Counted from the first letter of the stretch, positions 19,175 to 30,740 are shown. The stretch: DNA of 64,000 bases from Synechococcus sp. Nb3U1 (GCF_021533835.1 NZ_JAKFYQ010000001.1:1398079-1462078); one strand, 5' to 3'. A program made the numbers and translations. The notes: generated from the sequence alone by a model not told the origin.

Positions 19175-21442
19175 ATGACAACTACGCCAAAGGAGCGAGA
19201 GCCAAAGGTCAAGGTGTCGGTTGACGTGGATCCGGTTCCCACTTCCTTTGAGAGATGGGCCAAGCCGGGGCACTTCGATCGCAGCCTGTCGCGTGGACCC
19301 AAGACCACGACCTGGATCTGGAACCTCCATGCTCTTGCTCATGACTTCGATAGTCACACCAGCGACTTAGAAGATGTCTCTCGTAAGATCTTTTCCGCTC
19401 ACTTCGGCCACCTGGCGGTGGTCTTTGTCTGGCTGAGCGGCATGTACTACCACGGAGCTCAGTTCTCCAACTATTCCGCTTGGGTAGCGGATCCGGTCAA
19501 CATTAAGCCCAGCGCCCAGGTTGTCTGGCCTATTTTTGGCCAGGAAATTCTGAACGGGGATGTGGGTGGCGGCTTTGAAGGGATCCGCATTACCTCAGGT
19601 CTTTTTCACCTCTGGCGGGCCGGTGGCATCACCAACGAGTTTCAACTCCTCTGCACCGCTATCGGTGGTTTGGTGATGGCTGGCTTGTGCCTGTTTGCCG
19701 GTTGGTTCCACTATCACAAACGTGCTCCCAAGCTGGAGTGGTTCCAGAATGTGGAATCCATGATGAACCACCACCTGGCGGGCTTGCTGGGGTTGGGTTC
19801 ATTGGCTTGGGCCGGTCACCAAATTCACGTTTCCATCCCCATCAACCGGATGTTGGATGCGGGCGTGCCGGTTGACCAAGTGCCTCTGCCCCATGAGTTC
19901 ATCCTCAACCCGGCCTTGATGAAGGAGATGTTCCCTAGCGTCGATTGGGGCATCTTCAGTGGGGTGGTACCTTTCTTCACCTTAGATTGGGGCAAATACG
20001 CCGAGTTCCTCACCTTCAAGGGAGGCTTGGATCCGCAAAACGGTGCCCTCTGGCTTACGGATCAGGCTCATCACCATCTGGCGATTGCCGTGCTCTTCAT
20101 CGTGGCCGGTCACATGTACCGCACCAACTGGGGCATCGGCCATTCCATGAAGGAAATCCTAGAAGCCCACAAAGGCCCCTTCACTGGTGAAGGCCACAAA
20201 GGGCTATACGAAGTGCTCACCACCTCTTGGCATGCCCAACTGGCCATCAACCTGGCCATGGTGGGATCCCTGAGCATCATCGTGGCTCAGCACATGTACG
20301 CCATGAACCCCTACCCCTACATGGGCATCGACTACGCCACCCAAATTTCGTTGTTCACCCACCACATGTGGTTGGGCGGCTTCTTTGTGGTGGGTGGTGC
20401 CGCCCACGGGGCCATCTACTTCGTGCGGGATTACGACCCAGCGGTGAACCGCAACAACGTTTTGGATCGCGTGCTGCGCCATCGGGATGCCATCATCAGC
20501 CACCTGAACTGGGTGTGTCTGTTCTTGGGCTTCCATGCCTTTGGCTTCTACGTCCACAACGACACCATGCAAGCCTTCGGTCGTCCGCAGGACATGTTCT
20601 CGGATACGGGCATTCAACTGCAGCCGATCTTCGCCCAGTGGATCCAGTCATTGCACACCAATGCCATCGCTAGCACCGCGCCCTATGCCGGTGCCTCGGT
20701 GAGTCCGATCTTCGGTGGCGACATCGTAGCCATCGGCGGCAAGGTTTCCATGATGCCGATGGTTTTGGGCACAGCCGACTTCATGGTGCATCACATCCAC
20801 GCCATGACCATCCACATCACGGTGTTGATTCTGCTCAAGGGTGTGCTGTTTGCCCGCTCCTCCCGTCTGATTCCCGACAAAGGCAAGTTGGGTTTCCGCT
20901 TCCCCTGCGATGGCCCTGGTCGGGGCGGCACCTGCCAAGTCTCCGGTTGGGATCACGTGTTCCTGGGCTTGTTCTGGATGTACAACTGCATTTCCATCGT
21001 CATCTTCCACTTCAGCTGGAAAATGCAGAGCGATATCTGGGGCACCGTCAACGCTGATGGCACGATTGACCACATTACCGGCGGCAACTTCGCGGCCAGT
21101 TCGGTCAACATCAACGGCTGGCTGCGGGACTTCCTGTGGGCCCAAGCAGTTCAGGTGATCAACTCCTATGGCTCGGCCCTTTCAGCCTATGGGTTGCTCT
21201 TCTTGGGCGCTCACTTTGTGTGGGCCTTCAGCTTGATGTTCCTGTTTAGTGGCCGCGGCTACTGGCAGGAGTTGATCGAGTCCATCGTCTGGGCCCACAA
21301 CAAGCTGAAAGTCGCTCCGGCCATTCAGCCCCGCGCTCTGAGCATCATTCAGGGTCGGGCGGTCGGTGTGGCCCACTACCTGTTAGGAGGGATCGTCACC
21401 ACGTGGGCGTTCTTCCTGGCACGGTTCGGCGCACTCGGCTAA
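19175..21442 (+). CDS. psaA: photosystem I P700 apoprotein A1
   Basis: A core subunit of photosystem I in the thylakoid membrane. With PsaB it binds P700, the early electron acceptors and the FX 4Fe-4S cluster. The start is ATG 19175 ([14 protein letters not shown]) with GAGAGGAG at 19161-19168; the open frame further upstream is leader sequence. The 755 residues match the family. The FX ligand loop [18 protein letters not shown] is intact, as are the many His-rich helices that bind chlorophyll (for example [19 protein letters not shown]). psaB follows after 20 bases, the standard operon. Confidence 0.99.
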   Translation: MTTTPKEREPKVKVSVDVDPVPTSFERWAKPGHFDRSLSRGPKTTTWIWNLHALAHDFDSHTSDLEDVSRKIFSAHFGHLAVVFVWLSGMYYHGAQFSNYSAWVADPVNIKPSAQVVWPIFGQEILNGDVGGGFEGIRITSGLFHLWRAGGITNEFQLLCTAIGGLVMAGLCLFAGWFHYHKRAPKLEWFQNVESMMNHHLAGLLGLGSLAWAGHQIHVSIPINRMLDAGVPVDQVPLPHEFILNPALMKEMFPSVDWGIFSGVVPFFTLDWGKYAEFLTFKGGLDPQNGALWLTDQAHHHLAIAVLFIVAGHMYRTNWGIGHSMKEILEAHKGPFTGEGHKGLYEVLTTSWHAQLAINLAMVGSLSIIVAQHMYAMNPYPYMGIDYATQISLFTHHMWLGGFFVVGGAAHGAIYFVRDYDPAVNRNNVLDRVLRHRDAIISHLNWVCLFLGFHAFGFYVHNDTMQAFGRPQDMFSDTGIQLQPIFAQWIQSLHTNAIASTAPYAGASVSPIFGGDIVAIGGKVSMMPMVLGTADFMVHHIHAMTIHITVLILLKGVLFARSSRLIPDKGKLGFRFPCDGPGRGGTCQVSGWDHVFLGLFWMYNCISIVIFHFSWKMQSDIWGTVNADGTIDHITGGNFAASSVNINGWLRDFLWAQAVQVINSYGSALSAYGLLFLGAHFVWAFSLMFLFSGRGYWQELIESIVWAHNKLKVAPAIQPRALSIIQGRAVGVAHYLLGGIVTTWAFFLARFGALG

Positions 21443-21462
21443 GGCAAGGAGGAAATTGAACA

Positions 21463-23697
21463 ATGGCAACTGCAACTCGTTTTCCACAGTTCAGCCAAGA
21501 CCTTGCCAGCGACCCCACCACGCGTCGTTTGTGGTATGGCATCGCCACCGCTCACGACTTTGAAACCCACGATGGCATGACGGAGGAGCGGCTTTACCAA
21601 AAGCTGTTTGCCACCCACTTCGGCCATCTGGCGATCATCTTCCTGTGGGCGTCTGGCAACGTCTTTCACATCGCCTGGCAAGGCAACTACGAACAATGGG
21701 TAGCCAACCCCAGTGGGGTGACCCCTATCGCTCATGCCATCTGGGATCCCCAGTTTGGTAAGGCAGCCGTAGAGGCCTTTACCCAACCCGGTGGCGGCGG
21801 CCCTGTCAATGCTGCTTACTCCGGTCTTTACTACTGGTTCAACACCATCGGCTTGCGCACCAATGCGGATCTCTACGCGGGTGCGGTCGGTTTGCTGCTG
21901 TTTGCGGCTACCCTCTTGTTTGCCGGTTGGTTGCACCTACAGCCCCGTTTCCGACCCAGCTTGAGCTGGTTTAAGAATGCTGAATCCCGCCTCAACCACC
22001 ACTTGGCAGGTTTGTTCGGGGTCAGTTCTTTGGCTTGGACCGGCCACCTGGTACACGTCGCCATCCCTGAGTCTCGCGGTCAGCATGTGGGTTGGGATAA
22101 CTTCCTCACCACTCTGCCCCACCCGGCGGGCCTGAAGCCCTTCTTCACCCTCAACTGGGGAGTGTATGCCCAGAACCCGGATACCACCAGCCATGCCTGG
22201 GGTACTGCCGAGGGAGCGGGCACCGCTATCCTCACCTTCTTGGGTGGCTTCGACCCGAATACCCAGTCCCTGTGGCTGACGGATATGGCCCACCACCATC
22301 TGGCCATCGCGGTGATCTTCATCGTCGCCGGTCACATGTACCGCACCAACTGGGGCATTGGCCACTCCATGCGGGAGATCATGGCAGCTCACAACCCGCC
22401 TAAGGGCACTCCGTTTGGGGGCTTGCTGGGCCGTGGCCATGAAGGCATCTACGACACCTACAATGAGTCTTTGCACTTCCAGTTGGGCTGGCACTTGGCC
22501 TGCTTGGGGGTGGTCACCTCGCTGGTGGCGCAGCACATGTACTCCCTCAATCCGTACGTGTTCATGTCCTTAGATCACACCACAGAGGCAGCCCTTTACA
22601 CCCATCACCAGTACATTGCTGGCTTCTTGATGGTAGGGGCCTTTGCTCACGGGGCGATCTTCTTGGTACGGGATTACAACCCTGAAGCCAACAAGGACAA
22701 TGTGCTGGCGCGGGTACTGGATCACAAGGAAGCGATCATCTCTCACCTGAGCTGGGTGTCGCTGTTCTTGGGCTTCCACACCTTGGGGCTCTATGTCCAC
22801 AACGACGTCATGCAAGCCTTCGGCACGCCGGAGAAGCAAATCTTGATCGAGCCGTTGTTTGCTCAGTTCATCCAGGCTTCTCATGGCAAGCTGATCTATG
22901 GCATGGATGTGTTGTTGGCCAACCCCGATAGCATCGCCTCTACCGCCTGGCCCAACTACGGCAACGTGTGGCTACCCGGTTGGTTATCAGCGATCAACGA
23001 CCCCAATGGCTCCTTGTTCCTGCCGATTGGCCCTGGTGACTTCTTGGTACACCACGCTATTGCTTTGGGTCTGCACACCACCACCTTGATCTTGGTCAAA
23101 GGTGCGCTGGATGCCCGCGGCTCTAAACTGATGCCTGATAAGAAAGACTTCGGTTATAGCTTCCCCTGTGATGGCCCAGGTCGGGGTGGCACCTGCGATA
23201 TTTCCGCGTGGGATGCCTTCTACCTGGCTATGTTCTGGATGCTGAACACCATCGGCTGGGTCACTTTCTACTGGCACTGGAAACAGCTCGGCGTTTGGAG
23301 CGGCAACACTGCCCAGTTCAACGAGAACTCCACCTACCTGATGGGCTGGCTGCGGGATTATCTCTGGGCTAACTCTGCTCAGCTGATCAACGGTTACAAC
23401 CCCTACGGGATGAATAACCTGGCGGTTTGGGCCTGGATGTTCCTGTTCGGCCACTTGGTATGGGCAACCGGGTTCATGTTCTTGATCTCCTGGCGCGGTT
23501 ACTGGCAAGAGCTGATCGAGACCTTGGTGTGGGCGCACGAGCGTACCCCCTTGGCCAAGCTAATCCGCTGGAAAGATAAGCCGGTGGCCATGTCGATTGT
23601 GCAAGGTCGGTTGGTGGGCCTGGCTCACTTCACGGTGGGCTATGTTCTTACCTATGCGGCCTTTGTGATCGCCTCGACAGCCTCACAGTTTGGCTAG
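21463..23697 (+). CDS. psaB: photosystem I P700 apoprotein A2
   Basis: The second core subunit of photosystem I. It is 744 residues with the FX loop [18 protein letters not shown] and paired helices parallel to PsaA ([19 protein letters not shown]). AAGGAGG at 21446-21452 precedes ATG 21463. It is cotranscribed with psaA and followed by a strong terminator 48 bases after its stop. Confidence 0.99.
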   Translation: MATATRFPQFSQDLASDPTTRRLWYGIATAHDFETHDGMTEERLYQKLFATHFGHLAIIFLWASGNVFHIAWQGNYEQWVANPSGVTPIAHAIWDPQFGKAAVEAFTQPGGGGPVNAAYSGLYYWFNTIGLRTNADLYAGAVGLLLFAATLLFAGWLHLQPRFRPSLSWFKNAESRLNHHLAGLFGVSSLAWTGHLVHVAIPESRGQHVGWDNFLTTLPHPAGLKPFFTLNWGVYAQNPDTTSHAWGTAEGAGTAILTFLGGFDPNTQSLWLTDMAHHHLAIAVIFIVAGHMYRTNWGIGHSMREIMAAHNPPKGTPFGGLLGRGHEGIYDTYNESLHFQLGWHLACLGVVTSLVAQHMYSLNPYVFMSLDHTTEAALYTHHQYIAGFLMVGAFAHGAIFLVRDYNPEANKDNVLARVLDHKEAIISHLSWVSLFLGFHTLGLYVHNDVMQAFGTPEKQILIEPLFAQFIQASHGKLIYGMDVLLANPDSIASTAWPNYGNVWLPGWLSAINDPNGSLFLPIGPGDFLVHHAIALGLHTTTLILVKGALDARGSKLMPDKKDFGYSFPCDGPGRGGTCDISAWDAFYLAMFWMLNTIGWVTFYWHWKQLGVWSGNTAQFNENSTYLMGWLRDYLWANSAQLINGYNPYGMNNLAVWAWMFLFGHLVWATGFMFLISWRGYWQELIETLVWAHERTPLAKLIRWKDKPVAMSIVQGRLVGLAHFTVGYVLTYAAFVIASTASQFG

Positions 23698-23745
23698 CGG
23701 GTCAATCCTGATCTACCTGATCTAAATGATCTAAATAAGTCTAAG

Positions 23746-23776
23746 GGGATCCCTATTGTTTAGGGATCCCTTTTTT
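23746..23776 (+). terminator. Rho-independent terminator of psaAB
   Basis: A ten-pair stem, GGGATCCCTA and TAGGGATCCC, with loop TTGTT, then TTTTTT. Each arm contains the GGGATCCC octamer that is abundant in this genome, so the terminator is built from two copies of that palindrome. Confidence 0.85.
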
Positions 23777-23790
23777 GATCTTCAAATTTG

Positions 23791-23934
23791 CTAAAGTGTT
23801 TTGCTGTAGGGAAGATGCTTTTGTCCCAACTCGACCGGCTCAATGCGGTTTTGGATCCAGGCAAACAGCGCTGCGGATCCCAGCAAAACAAGGGTGATCC
23901 CAGTAACCAATTGCAACATCATGCTGTAGCGCAT
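23791..23934 (-). CDS. 47-residue single-span membrane protein downstream of the ferric-reductase-like gene
   Basis: An open frame of 47 codons plus stop, beginning MRYSMMLQLVTG and ending LPYSKTL. Residues 8-27 form one hydrophobic helix (LQLVTGITLVLLGSAALFAW), followed by a charged tail. GAGGAG lies just before the ATG, and the frame starts 10 bases after the stop of the flavocytochrome gene, so it reads as the last gene of that operon. I do not recognise the family. It does not match the small photosystem or cytochrome b6f subunits I know. A partner subunit of the flavocytochrome is a reasonable inference. Confidence 0.6.
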   Translation of the reverse strand: MRYSMMLQLVTGITLVLLGSAALFAWIQNRIEPVELGQKHLPYSKTL

Positions 23935-23944
23935 CTTTTTCTCC

Positions 23945-25282
23945 TCAAGCTAAATCGAAATGCTCGATATGCACATTCGTCACAGGCACCTCTAACTCCA
24001 ATAAAGCCCGCTCCACCGCATCCATCATCACGGGTGCTGCACAAATGAAATATTGCCGGCTGCCCCGATGTAGCGGAATGTATTTTGCTAGAAGAGCGCG
24101 ATCCACGTAGCCCGTTTCACCGTTCCATCCTTCCGTCGGCTGGCGCAACACATATACAAGTGTCAGATCCAGCTGCTCCTTCAGACCCTCCAATTCCTCC
24201 CGATAGGTCACCTCTTCCCAAGAGGGAGCTGAATAAATCAACAGAAAAGGACGATCATCCTTTCGCTCTGCTGCTGTCAGCAACATGCTGTAAATCGGGG
24301 TAATCCCTACTCCACCCGCAATCAAGACAAAGCCAGCACTATCCCAGTAGCGCTCGGTGGTAAAGACACCGTAGGGATCATCCAGGTAAGCACGGGTACC
24401 CGGTCGTACATCTTTAATGCGGCGGGTGAAATCGCCAATCGCCTTAATGCCAAACTCGATGCGCTCTGAGCGATCCCCACTCGAAGACATGGAAAACGGA
24501 TGTTCTCGCATGCTGAAGGGGGTGATATTCAGGGTGAGCCAGGCAAACTGACCCGGCTGAAAGGTAAACCCATCGTGCCCCAGTGGCTTGAGGGCCAGAG
24601 TCCAGACATTGCCCCGTTGAGGGATCACCTCCTCCACCACGTAGGGCTTTTGGGTCATCATCCAGGGCTTTACCAGGCGCACATAGAGAATCAGCCAGAG
24701 GGAAACCAGAATAAATCCCGTCCACAGGACAGCCTTCCAAAACAAGCCCAGATAGTTGCCTACCCCCACGGCATGTCCAAACCCCAAGCCCACCGCCAAC
24801 ACCGCCAGAATGCTATGGGAAGCTCGCCACGGTTCGTACGGGATCCGCAGTGGCTTGCGCCAAAGGGTGGTCACAACCATCGCCAAAAAGGCCAACGTGC
24901 CCAACACCGCCATACGAGCCCGCCAAGGCGCCTGAGGGAAATTCAGCAACTGCAGAGTTTCAGGCTGAATGATGAACAGAATGACCGGGTGTACCAACAC
25001 CATGACAAAGGCCACCAGCGAAGTGTAGCGATGAAACTGCAGCAGAATGTCGATGCCATAGGACGCTTCAATACGATTGACCCGGGCTGTCAGCACAAAT
25101 TGCAGCGCCATCATCGCTAGCCCAATAAAGCCGAGCGCCACAGAAAACTCCAGCCAGAAACCGCGCCCCGTCGGCACTGGGTATAAGAGCAGCACCAGCA
25201 ATGGAAACAAGGTGAGGGCAATATAAGCCAGAATCCAAACGGTAGCCACAGCGATGGGATTGTGCATCAGCAGTCGTCTCAT
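23945..25282 (-). CDS. ferric-reductase-like transmembrane flavocytochrome
   Basis: A 445-residue membrane oxidoreductase. The N-terminal half has about six helices with the four His needed for two b hemes (FHRYT, LVHPV, ASHSI, FGHAVG). The C-terminal half is a ferredoxin-NADP reductase-like module: REHPFSMSSS binds FAD, AGGVGITPIYSML binds NAD(P)H, and it ends ICAAPVMMDAVERAL and VTNVHIEHFDLA. It should move electrons from cytosolic NAD(P)H across the membrane to ferric iron or oxygen. I chose ATG 25282 (MRRLLMHNP) because CAGGAGGT sits ahead of it; the frame is open for 33 more codons. The 47-residue gene follows at once. Confidence 0.85.
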   Translation of the reverse strand: MRRLLMHNPIAVATVWILAYIALTLFPLLVLLLYPVPTGRGFWLEFSVALGFIGLAMMALQFVLTARVNRIEASYGIDILLQFHRYTSLVAFVMVLVHPVILFIIQPETLQLLNFPQAPWRARMAVLGTLAFLAMVVTTLWRKPLRIPYEPWRASHSILAVLAVGLGFGHAVGVGNYLGLFWKAVLWTGFILVSLWLILYVRLVKPWMMTQKPYVVEEVIPQRGNVWTLALKPLGHDGFTFQPGQFAWLTLNITPFSMREHPFSMSSSGDRSERIEFGIKAIGDFTRRIKDVRPGTRAYLDDPYGVFTTERYWDSAGFVLIAGGVGITPIYSMLLTAAERKDDRPFLLIYSAPSWEEVTYREELEGLKEQLDLTLVYVLRQPTEGWNGETGYVDRALLAKYIPLHRGSRQYFICAAPVMMDAVERALLELEVPVTNVHIEHFDLA

Positions 25283-25377
25283 CGTTAACCTCCTGGAAAA
25301 GTACTTGCCTACCCTAAAAGGGGATTTCCCCTTTCCAAAGGGATCCGTTTGGGGATGTAGGGTATTGTTATGGTTCT

Positions 25378-26841
25378 TCAAACCACGCGAACAAATCTTG
25401 GTGGCGGAATATCCTCCACGATTGGGATCCGAACTGCGACCACCAGCCCTTCGGCATCGGTTTCAAAGGTGAAGGAGAGGTGCAAGAGGCGATTTTCTGT
25501 AGATTGAAAACGGGTGCTGAAGGTTTCGCCCTGATAGGGATCCAACGGGTAGGTGCGCTCATCATAGGTTTGCCAGAGGCAGCCGTCGATCTGGGTAATG
25601 GTGAAGGTGCCGTAGCCGGGGTGTTGAAACTGGCCCACATAATTGTCCAGGGGATGTTGGGGCATAGCACTGGGATCCCGTCCTGCCCAAAAGGCTTGTT
25701 CCGCCGCGGCTGCCTGTTGGGCAAATCTGTCCGCTATCCGTTTTCCGTAAGCGACTCGAGCTTCCACCTGAGCTTGCCCCAACAGCCGATCCATAACCAC
25801 CAAAGCACCGATCGTATTGGCATTGCTGACATTGAGATTGGTTAGAACCGCTACCCCAAAGCCACGCGCCGGGATAAATGCCACCGTCGTGCGGTAGCCA
25901 TTAAAGGATCCGCCATGGGAGAGCATCAGTTCGGAACCGATACTGCTTTGTATCCAACCCAAGCCATAGGTGGCCAACCCTCCACCCACCAACGAAACCT
26001 GTGCCCCAATAGCCATATGAGGTCGATGGATCCATCTCAAACTGGCTGGTGAAATGAGTGGCTTCCCTTCCCAAACTCCGCCCTCCAACTGCAGTTGCAG
26101 CCAACGCATCAGGTCACTCGCGGTACTATAAAGCCCTGCAGAAGGAGCAATGTAGCGGGTATCGCAGTGGGGAATGGGTTGAATCTGCCCTTCTACCCAG
26201 CCATAGCCCTGGGCCAAACGCCCGGTGGCCAAGGCCGCTTGACGCGAAAAGGTGCTATCCGTCATGCCCAAGGGATCCAACCAATGCTCTTGGATCAGGT
26301 CTTCGTAGTTGCGCCCGGTGATGCTTTCCAAAAGGGCCCCAGCACAGGTAAACACAATGTCTTGGTACTGAAACTCCGTGCGAAAGGGCTGAGAGGGATC
26401 AAAATAGGCCAGACGTTTCAGCAGTTTCTGTCGATAGTCCCGCCCGCTGCCGGGTAGATCTCGTCCTACTCCTTCGGCCAGCAGGTTCTCGTGGTAGGGC
26501 AAGCCCGTACGGTGGCAGAGCATATCCGTCAGGGTCATGAATTGGGTTGCTTCTTCATCTACCAAGTGCAACTCTGGCCAGTAATGGCGCACCGGCTCTT
26601 GCCAAGCGACCTGTCCCTGATCCACAAGGATCCCAGCCAGGGTCGCCGTGAATGACTTGCTCACAGAAGCCACCAAACAGAGGGTGGTGCAAGTAAAGGG
26701 TTCTCGTGTAGCCAGATCACGGTAGCCAAACTCAAATGGGGAGATCTCCCCATTTGCCAACACTGCCACTGCCAGACCTGGCAGTTGAAAGGATTCGAAA
26801 ACCTGAGCCAAATCTGCCTGTAAGTGTGCCCGCGAATTCAT
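25378..26841 (-). CDS. class C beta-lactamase-fold serine hydrolase
   Basis: A 487-residue protein of the penicillin-binding-protein-like/AmpC-fold hydrolases. The nucleophile box SVSK (SxxK) is present. The second box reads YQD where YxN is usual, so the Asn is changed to Asp. The third box is HGG (LSHGGSFNGY). A C-terminal beta-rich domain of about 100 residues follows (DNYVGQFQHPGYGTF), as in Pab87/LACTB-like esterases and peptidases. No signal peptide is seen, so a cytosolic esterase or D-aminopeptidase is more likely than antibiotic resistance. It is a single gene upstream of the flavocytochrome on the same strand. Confidence 0.85.
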   Translation of the reverse strand: MNSRAHLQADLAQVFESFQLPGLAVAVLANGEISPFEFGYRDLATREPFTCTTLCLVASVSKSFTATLAGILVDQGQVAWQEPVRHYWPELHLVDEEATQFMTLTDMLCHRTGLPYHENLLAEGVGRDLPGSGRDYRQKLLKRLAYFDPSQPFRTEFQYQDIVFTCAGALLESITGRNYEDLIQEHWLDPLGMTDSTFSRQAALATGRLAQGYGWVEGQIQPIPHCDTRYIAPSAGLYSTASDLMRWLQLQLEGGVWEGKPLISPASLRWIHRPHMAIGAQVSLVGGGLATYGLGWIQSSIGSELMLSHGGSFNGYRTTVAFIPARGFGVAVLTNLNVSNANTIGALVVMDRLLGQAQVEARVAYGKRIADRFAQQAAAAEQAFWAGRDPSAMPQHPLDNYVGQFQHPGYGTFTITQIDGCLWQTYDERTYPLDPYQGETFSTRFQSTENRLLHLSFTFETDAEGLVVAVRIPIVEDIPPPRFVRVV

Positions 26842-27008
26842 GCCCGCCTACCCATGCGAGTTCATCAGTATAAACCCTCCAGCAAGGGACTGAATCCGCA
26901 GGTTGTCCAGATGGGATCCCAGGCCAGAAACTCAGAACAGGATGATCTTCCCTACAACTCAGTCAGATCCCCTTGATACACTAGGTGCAAATTTTTGGCA
27001 TAACACCT

Positions 27009-27329
27009 ATGACCTTTGCCAAATCACCACCCTTAACCTTAGAAGACTTTCTCAAATTGCCGGAGACGAAACCAAGAAATGAATAGATTGATGGCCATGT
27101 GATCCCAAAACCCATGTCCAAGTCTCGTCACTCACGGCTGCAGGGAAAACTCATCAATGCAATTAACGAAGTGAGCGAATCAGAATAGATAGTTTATGCC
27201 TTTCCGGAGCTGCGATGTACTTTTGGAGAACGGTCTATTGTTCCAGCTATTACTGTGTTTCTCTGGCAACGGATCGTGCTTGGTGAAAACGGAGAACCTC
27301 TGGATGATGAAAATGCAGTGAGGGTTTAG
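27009..27329 (+). pseudogene. Uma2-family (DUF820) nuclease-like gene, decayed
   Basis: One frame of 107 codons begins MTFAKSPPLTLEDFLKLPET, has KPMSKSRHSRLQGKLINAI and YAFPELRCTFGERSIVP, and is interrupted by two TAG codons at 27084 and 27186. This is the typical N-terminal half of cyanobacterial Uma2 proteins. The expected PD motif after SIVP reads PA, and the C-terminal catalytic half is missing. A miniature element starts nine bases later. It sits in a 630-base gap between two minus-strand genes. Confidence 0.7.
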
Positions 27330-27337
27330 TTTTAAGC

Positions 27338-27467
27338 TACAGCCTTTTCCAGCGTTATCGACTACAGCTAGTTCCAGTCCATCGCTTGCCCGACAAGGAT
27401 GCAGCTCTACCTAAGGTGACCTAGGCTCTGGGTCACAAGGCTCTTCATAAAGTCGGAAAAGGCTGTA
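27338..27467. repeat. miniature element copy A (TACAGCCTTTTCC ends)
   Basis: About 130 bases bounded by TACAGCCTTTTCC and its inverse GGAAAAGGCTGTA, with TA at each edge. It is the longest and most diverged of five copies in the window (others at 37698, 38803, 43222 and 59421); only the ends and the AAAGTCGG block agree well. It ends three bases from the permease stop codon. Confidence 0.8.
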
Positions 27468-27470
27468 ATG

Positions 27471-29249
27471 TTACCGTTCCTTCCAAGCCTGGCTCCAACA
27501 GCACAAACGAGTGGTGGCTGCCCAGTAGAGCAGTTGGATCCCGAGACTGGTGACTACAATTAGCGTAGACATGGCCGCCGCTGAAGCAGTATTTCCGGCA
27601 TCATCCATATTGACAACGGCCACAGAAGCCAACCGCAAATTGGGAGGATACAGAAAAATGACCGCCGAGACCGTTACCATCGCCTGCACAAAGAAAAAGG
27701 TTCCAATCTGCAAAATAGCAGGTAGACAAAGGGGGGTAGTCACTCGCCAAAAGGTGCGGTAGAAGGGTACCCCTAAAGAGGATCCCACTGCTTCAAACTC
27801 CGGATCTAATTGCTTGAGGGCAGTGCTAGCAGTGAGAAAACTAACCGTGTAGAAGTGAATGATGTTGCAAATAACCAACAGGCTCATGGTGCTGTAGAGG
27901 CCATTGAAAGGGTTAGGGATCCCTGCCCAGCTGGGGGTATTAAAAAAGAAAATATAGGCCAAACCAAGCACCAATCCTGGCAGCGCCACCGGCAGTGTCG
28001 AGGCAAAGTAAATCAAAGAGCGCAATTTTGGCCATTGCCGACTTTTTTCCACCAAATAGGCGCTAATAAAAACGATGATCGTGCCAAAAATGGCCGTGTA
28101 AGCCGACATACGCAAACTATTCCAATAGGCAGGATATCCACCTCCCGGAGCAGCATTGAGGTTGTAATGGCGGAAGCTAAGGGTGAGCTGATAGGGCCAA
28201 ACCCGTACCAAGGAGGCCACCACCAATGCTCCTAGCACCGCAAGAATGACCCCCGCCACCAGCACACAAAAAATCAGGGATCCCCAATCTAGCCAGGGGT
28301 TGGGACGCGGTTGATAGGGCACCACCCGGCTGCCCACCAAAGCCACCTGCCGCTGTTGCACCAGCCGATCTACCCCAAAGGCAATCACCGTCGGCACCAG
28401 CATCAACACGCTAATCGTGGCGCCCATAACCAAATTTTGTTGGCCGATCACCTGCTTGTAGATATCTGTTGCCAGCACGTTGTAGCTGCCCCCCACCACC
28501 TTGGGCACCCCGAAATCCGTGAACACTAGGGTGAAACAAACAAAGATGGCGCTGACTAAGCCAAAACGGATCCCGGGTAAGGTCACCGTCCAAAAGGTGC
28601 GCCAAGCGGGGGTGCGCAGAGCCAAACTGGCTTCATAGAGCCGTGCATCCGCCAGCAGTAGGGCTGTACTGAGGATCAACACCGCCTGCGGCAGACAGTA
28701 AAGTGATTCGCCTAAGATAATCCCAGTGGGGCCGTAAAGACCAATGCGCCACTCCGGCAGCAGGCCAAATAAGCCCGTAGAGACCAAGCCCTGATTACCA
28801 AACAGATAGATTAACCCAATCGCCTGTGCCAAAGAAGGCAAATACAGAGGCAACATCACCAGCAGGCGCATCAACCCCTTCAGGGGCATACAGGTGCGAG
28901 TTAGAGCATAGGCATAGCCAAACCCCAACCCGACGGAAATGAGGGTGCTGGTGAGCGAGACCCACATCGTATTGCGCAGGGAAAACGCCAAGCCAGGGGT
29001 GGTGAAATAGGTGCGGTAGTTGGCTAGGCCCACCCATGCCCCATTGGCATCTACTAAGCTACGGCTGAGGATCTGACCAAGCGGTAAGACCACTGATACC
29101 AGCAACCACAGGGCTACCAGCAGAATCAGCCCCCGTTGCAGCCAATCTTCGGGGGTGGTTTTGCTTCCAAGAGGATCCCTCTGAACGGTTAAGCTTGGGG
29201 ATCCCATTCCCCTGGGAGATACAGCTCTATCCGAACTAGCGCGGGTCAT
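27471..29249 (-). CDS. ABC transporter permease, double-domain, 2-aminoethylphosphonate type
   Basis: A 592-residue inner-membrane permease made of two fused BPD-type halves, each with six or so helices and an EAA loop ([19 protein letters not shown] near residue 210 and [18 protein letters not shown] near residue 520). This FbpB/PhnU2-like architecture serves ferric iron and 2-aminoethylphosphonate importers. The neighbouring binding protein and the Pho box favour the aminophosphonate. Its ATG overlaps the end of the ATPase gene by four bases, indicating translational coupling. An iron substrate cannot be excluded from this gene alone. Confidence 0.82.
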   Translation of the reverse strand: MTRASSDRAVSPRGMGSPSLTVQRDPLGSKTTPEDWLQRGLILLVALWLLVSVVLPLGQILSRSLVDANGAWVGLANYRTYFTTPGLAFSLRNTMWVSLTSTLISVGLGFGYAYALTRTCMPLKGLMRLLVMLPLYLPSLAQAIGLIYLFGNQGLVSTGLFGLLPEWRIGLYGPTGIILGESLYCLPQAVLILSTALLLADARLYEASLALRTPAWRTFWTVTLPGIRFGLVSAIFVCFTLVFTDFGVPKVVGGSYNVLATDIYKQVIGQQNLVMGATISVLMLVPTVIAFGVDRLVQQRQVALVGSRVVPYQPRPNPWLDWGSLIFCVLVAGVILAVLGALVVASLVRVWPYQLTLSFRHYNLNAAPGGGYPAYWNSLRMSAYTAIFGTIIVFISAYLVEKSRQWPKLRSLIYFASTLPVALPGLVLGLAYIFFFNTPSWAGIPNPFNGLYSTMSLLVICNIIHFYTVSFLTASTALKQLDPEFEAVGSSLGVPFYRTFWRVTTPLCLPAILQIGTFFFVQAMVTVSAVIFLYPPNLRLASVAVVNMDDAGNTASAAAMSTLIVVTSLGIQLLYWAATTRLCCWSQAWKER

Positions 29250-30355
29250 GGCTGTGCCTCAAACAGATGAATGTGCTCAAGGGGCAACTGAATCGATAAA
29301 GGACGATCCATCTGAATCTGTGCCTGCCGAGCCTCCTGTACCGATAAATCCAGAATGAGTTCTAAGCCCTCGCCCACTCGTAGCCACAGCCGATACACTG
29401 CTCCTAAAAACTCAGAACGCAGCACTTCTGCTTCTAAGGTATTTCCGCTCAGGGATGGATCGATACGAATGTCTTCTGGGCGAATCGCCAAGGTCACCGG
29501 GGATCCGACTGGCACAGCCCTGGAGTTGCACACTTGCAACCCATAGTTTCGGCACCGCGCCTGGCCGGAAGCCTCCAACACCCCCGGCAAGAAGTTCATC
29601 ACCCCAATGAAGCGGGCCACAAAGGGAGTAAGCGGGTTCTGGTAAATCTCCAGGGGTGTACCCACCTGCACAATGGATCCCTGATCCATAACGACAATAC
29701 GATCTGCCATGGTCAGGGCCTCCAGTTGATCGTGGGTCACCATCACTGTGGTCACCCCCAAGCGCTTCTGCAACTGGGCGATCTCCCCTCGCAAATTGGC
29801 TCGTACCTGGGCATCCAAAGCTGAAAGCGGCTCATCCAGCAGCAGCAACCCCGGTGACAACGCCAAGGCCCGTGCCAAGGCAATCCGCTGCTGTTGCCCA
29901 CCCGAGAGCTGGGCCGGATATTTGGGGCCGGATCCCGACAAACCCACCAAAGCCAACAACTCCTCAACCCGTTCTTCCCGTTTGGCTTTGGGGATCCCGG
30001 CATTCACCAGTCCATAAGCGATATTCTGGGCTGCCGTTAGGTTGGGGAAAAGGGCATAACTTTGAAAAACGATGCCGAAATCCCGCTTGGATGGGGGCAG
30101 TGCTGTAATTTCTTGTCCTGCCTGCCAGATACGTCCAGAATCCGGTTCTTCTAAGCCAGCGATGATACGTAAGAGGGTGGTCTTGCCGCAGCCACTCGGC
30201 CCCAACAGGCAGATGAACTCTCCCCGCTGAACTTCTAGATCAATGGCAGAAAGAGCGGTAAAACGACCAAAGGTTTTACGGATTTGCTGAAGTTGCAAAT
30301 AGGGATCCGTAACGATAGGAGGAGATTGAGTATTAATTGTTTGTAAAGGGTTCAT
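29246..30355 (-). CDS. ABC transporter ATPase, 2-aminoethylphosphonate/iron type
   Basis: The cytoplasmic ATPase of the importer. Walker A is GPSGCGKTT, the Q-loop is in [10 protein letters not shown], the signature is LSGGQQQR, Walker B is [12 protein letters not shown], and the H-loop is MVTHDQ. After about residue 240 there is a TOBE-type regulatory domain ([20 protein letters not shown]). I start at ATG 30355; a TTG three codons upstream is also open. It overlaps the permease by four bases. The toxin-like gene ends 25 bases upstream. Confidence 0.88.
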   Translation of the reverse strand: MNPLQTINTQSPPIVTDPYLQLQQIRKTFGRFTALSAIDLEVQRGEFICLLGPSGCGKTTLLRIIAGLEEPDSGRIWQAGQEITALPPSKRDFGIVFQSYALFPNLTAAQNIAYGLVNAGIPKAKREERVEELLALVGLSGSGPKYPAQLSGGQQQRIALARALALSPGLLLLDEPLSALDAQVRANLRGEIAQLQKRLGVTTVMVTHDQLEALTMADRIVVMDQGSIVQVGTPLEIYQNPLTPFVARFIGVMNFLPGVLEASGQARCRNYGLQVCNSRAVPVGSPVTLAIRPEDIRIDPSLSGNTLEAEVLRSEFLGAVYRLWLRVGEGLELILDLSVQEARQAQIQMDRPLSIQLPLEHIHLFEAQP

Positions 30356-30380
30356 TGCCCGCAAGAGTGGGTTAAGTGAG

Positions 30381-30740
30381 CTATGCTTCTTCTCTTAGGA
30401 TCGGCAGAAGATGAATACGAATGCGGTTGGGCTGAACAGTGACCATAGCGCCTTGCAACAATTCTTTCTGACATTGCCCGATTACGGATTGCAATAGAAG
30501 GCTAATCGGTAAAGCACGCAGTCCCTCAATGCGAATCACGGATGGAGACGAACTTCCAGATAAAGCCAACAAAGCATGAAAGTCGGCATCTAGAGTGACA
30601 AGAATATATCCCTTGCTTAATAGGACAGCATCTTCTGCGTCCGACAGCCCAATTTCTGCGATATGGATAGATACAATACCCAACTGACTCAGCAAGGTGG
30701 GGGCAGAACGAGGCAACCCTTGGTCAAGCAGCAGTTCCAT
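30381..30740 (-). CDS. DUF5615 PIN-like toxin candidate
   Basis: A 119-residue protein with the Mut7-C/DUF5615 PIN-like pattern: [19 protein letters not shown] at the N-terminus (metal-binding Asp), then [14 protein letters not shown] and [15 protein letters not shown] with further acidic residues. Such proteins are usually the nuclease partner of DUF433 antitoxins. It overlaps the DUF433 gene by 17 bases, as toxin-antitoxin pairs do. It is embedded between the binding-protein and ATPase genes of a transporter operon, and the surrounding 750 bases lack the GGATCC palindrome common elsewhere. Confidence 0.82.
   Translation of the reverse strand: MELLLDQGLPRSAPTLLSQLGIVSIHIAEIGLSDAEDAVLLSKGYILVTLDADFHALLALSGSSSPSVIRIEGLRALPISLLLQSVIGQCQKELLQGAMVTVQPNRIRIHLLPILREEA

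Noticed and set aside
25378-26841. Antibiotic-resistance beta-lactamase
   Set aside because: No signal peptide, altered second motif, and an extra C-terminal domain typical of esterase/peptidase relatives.
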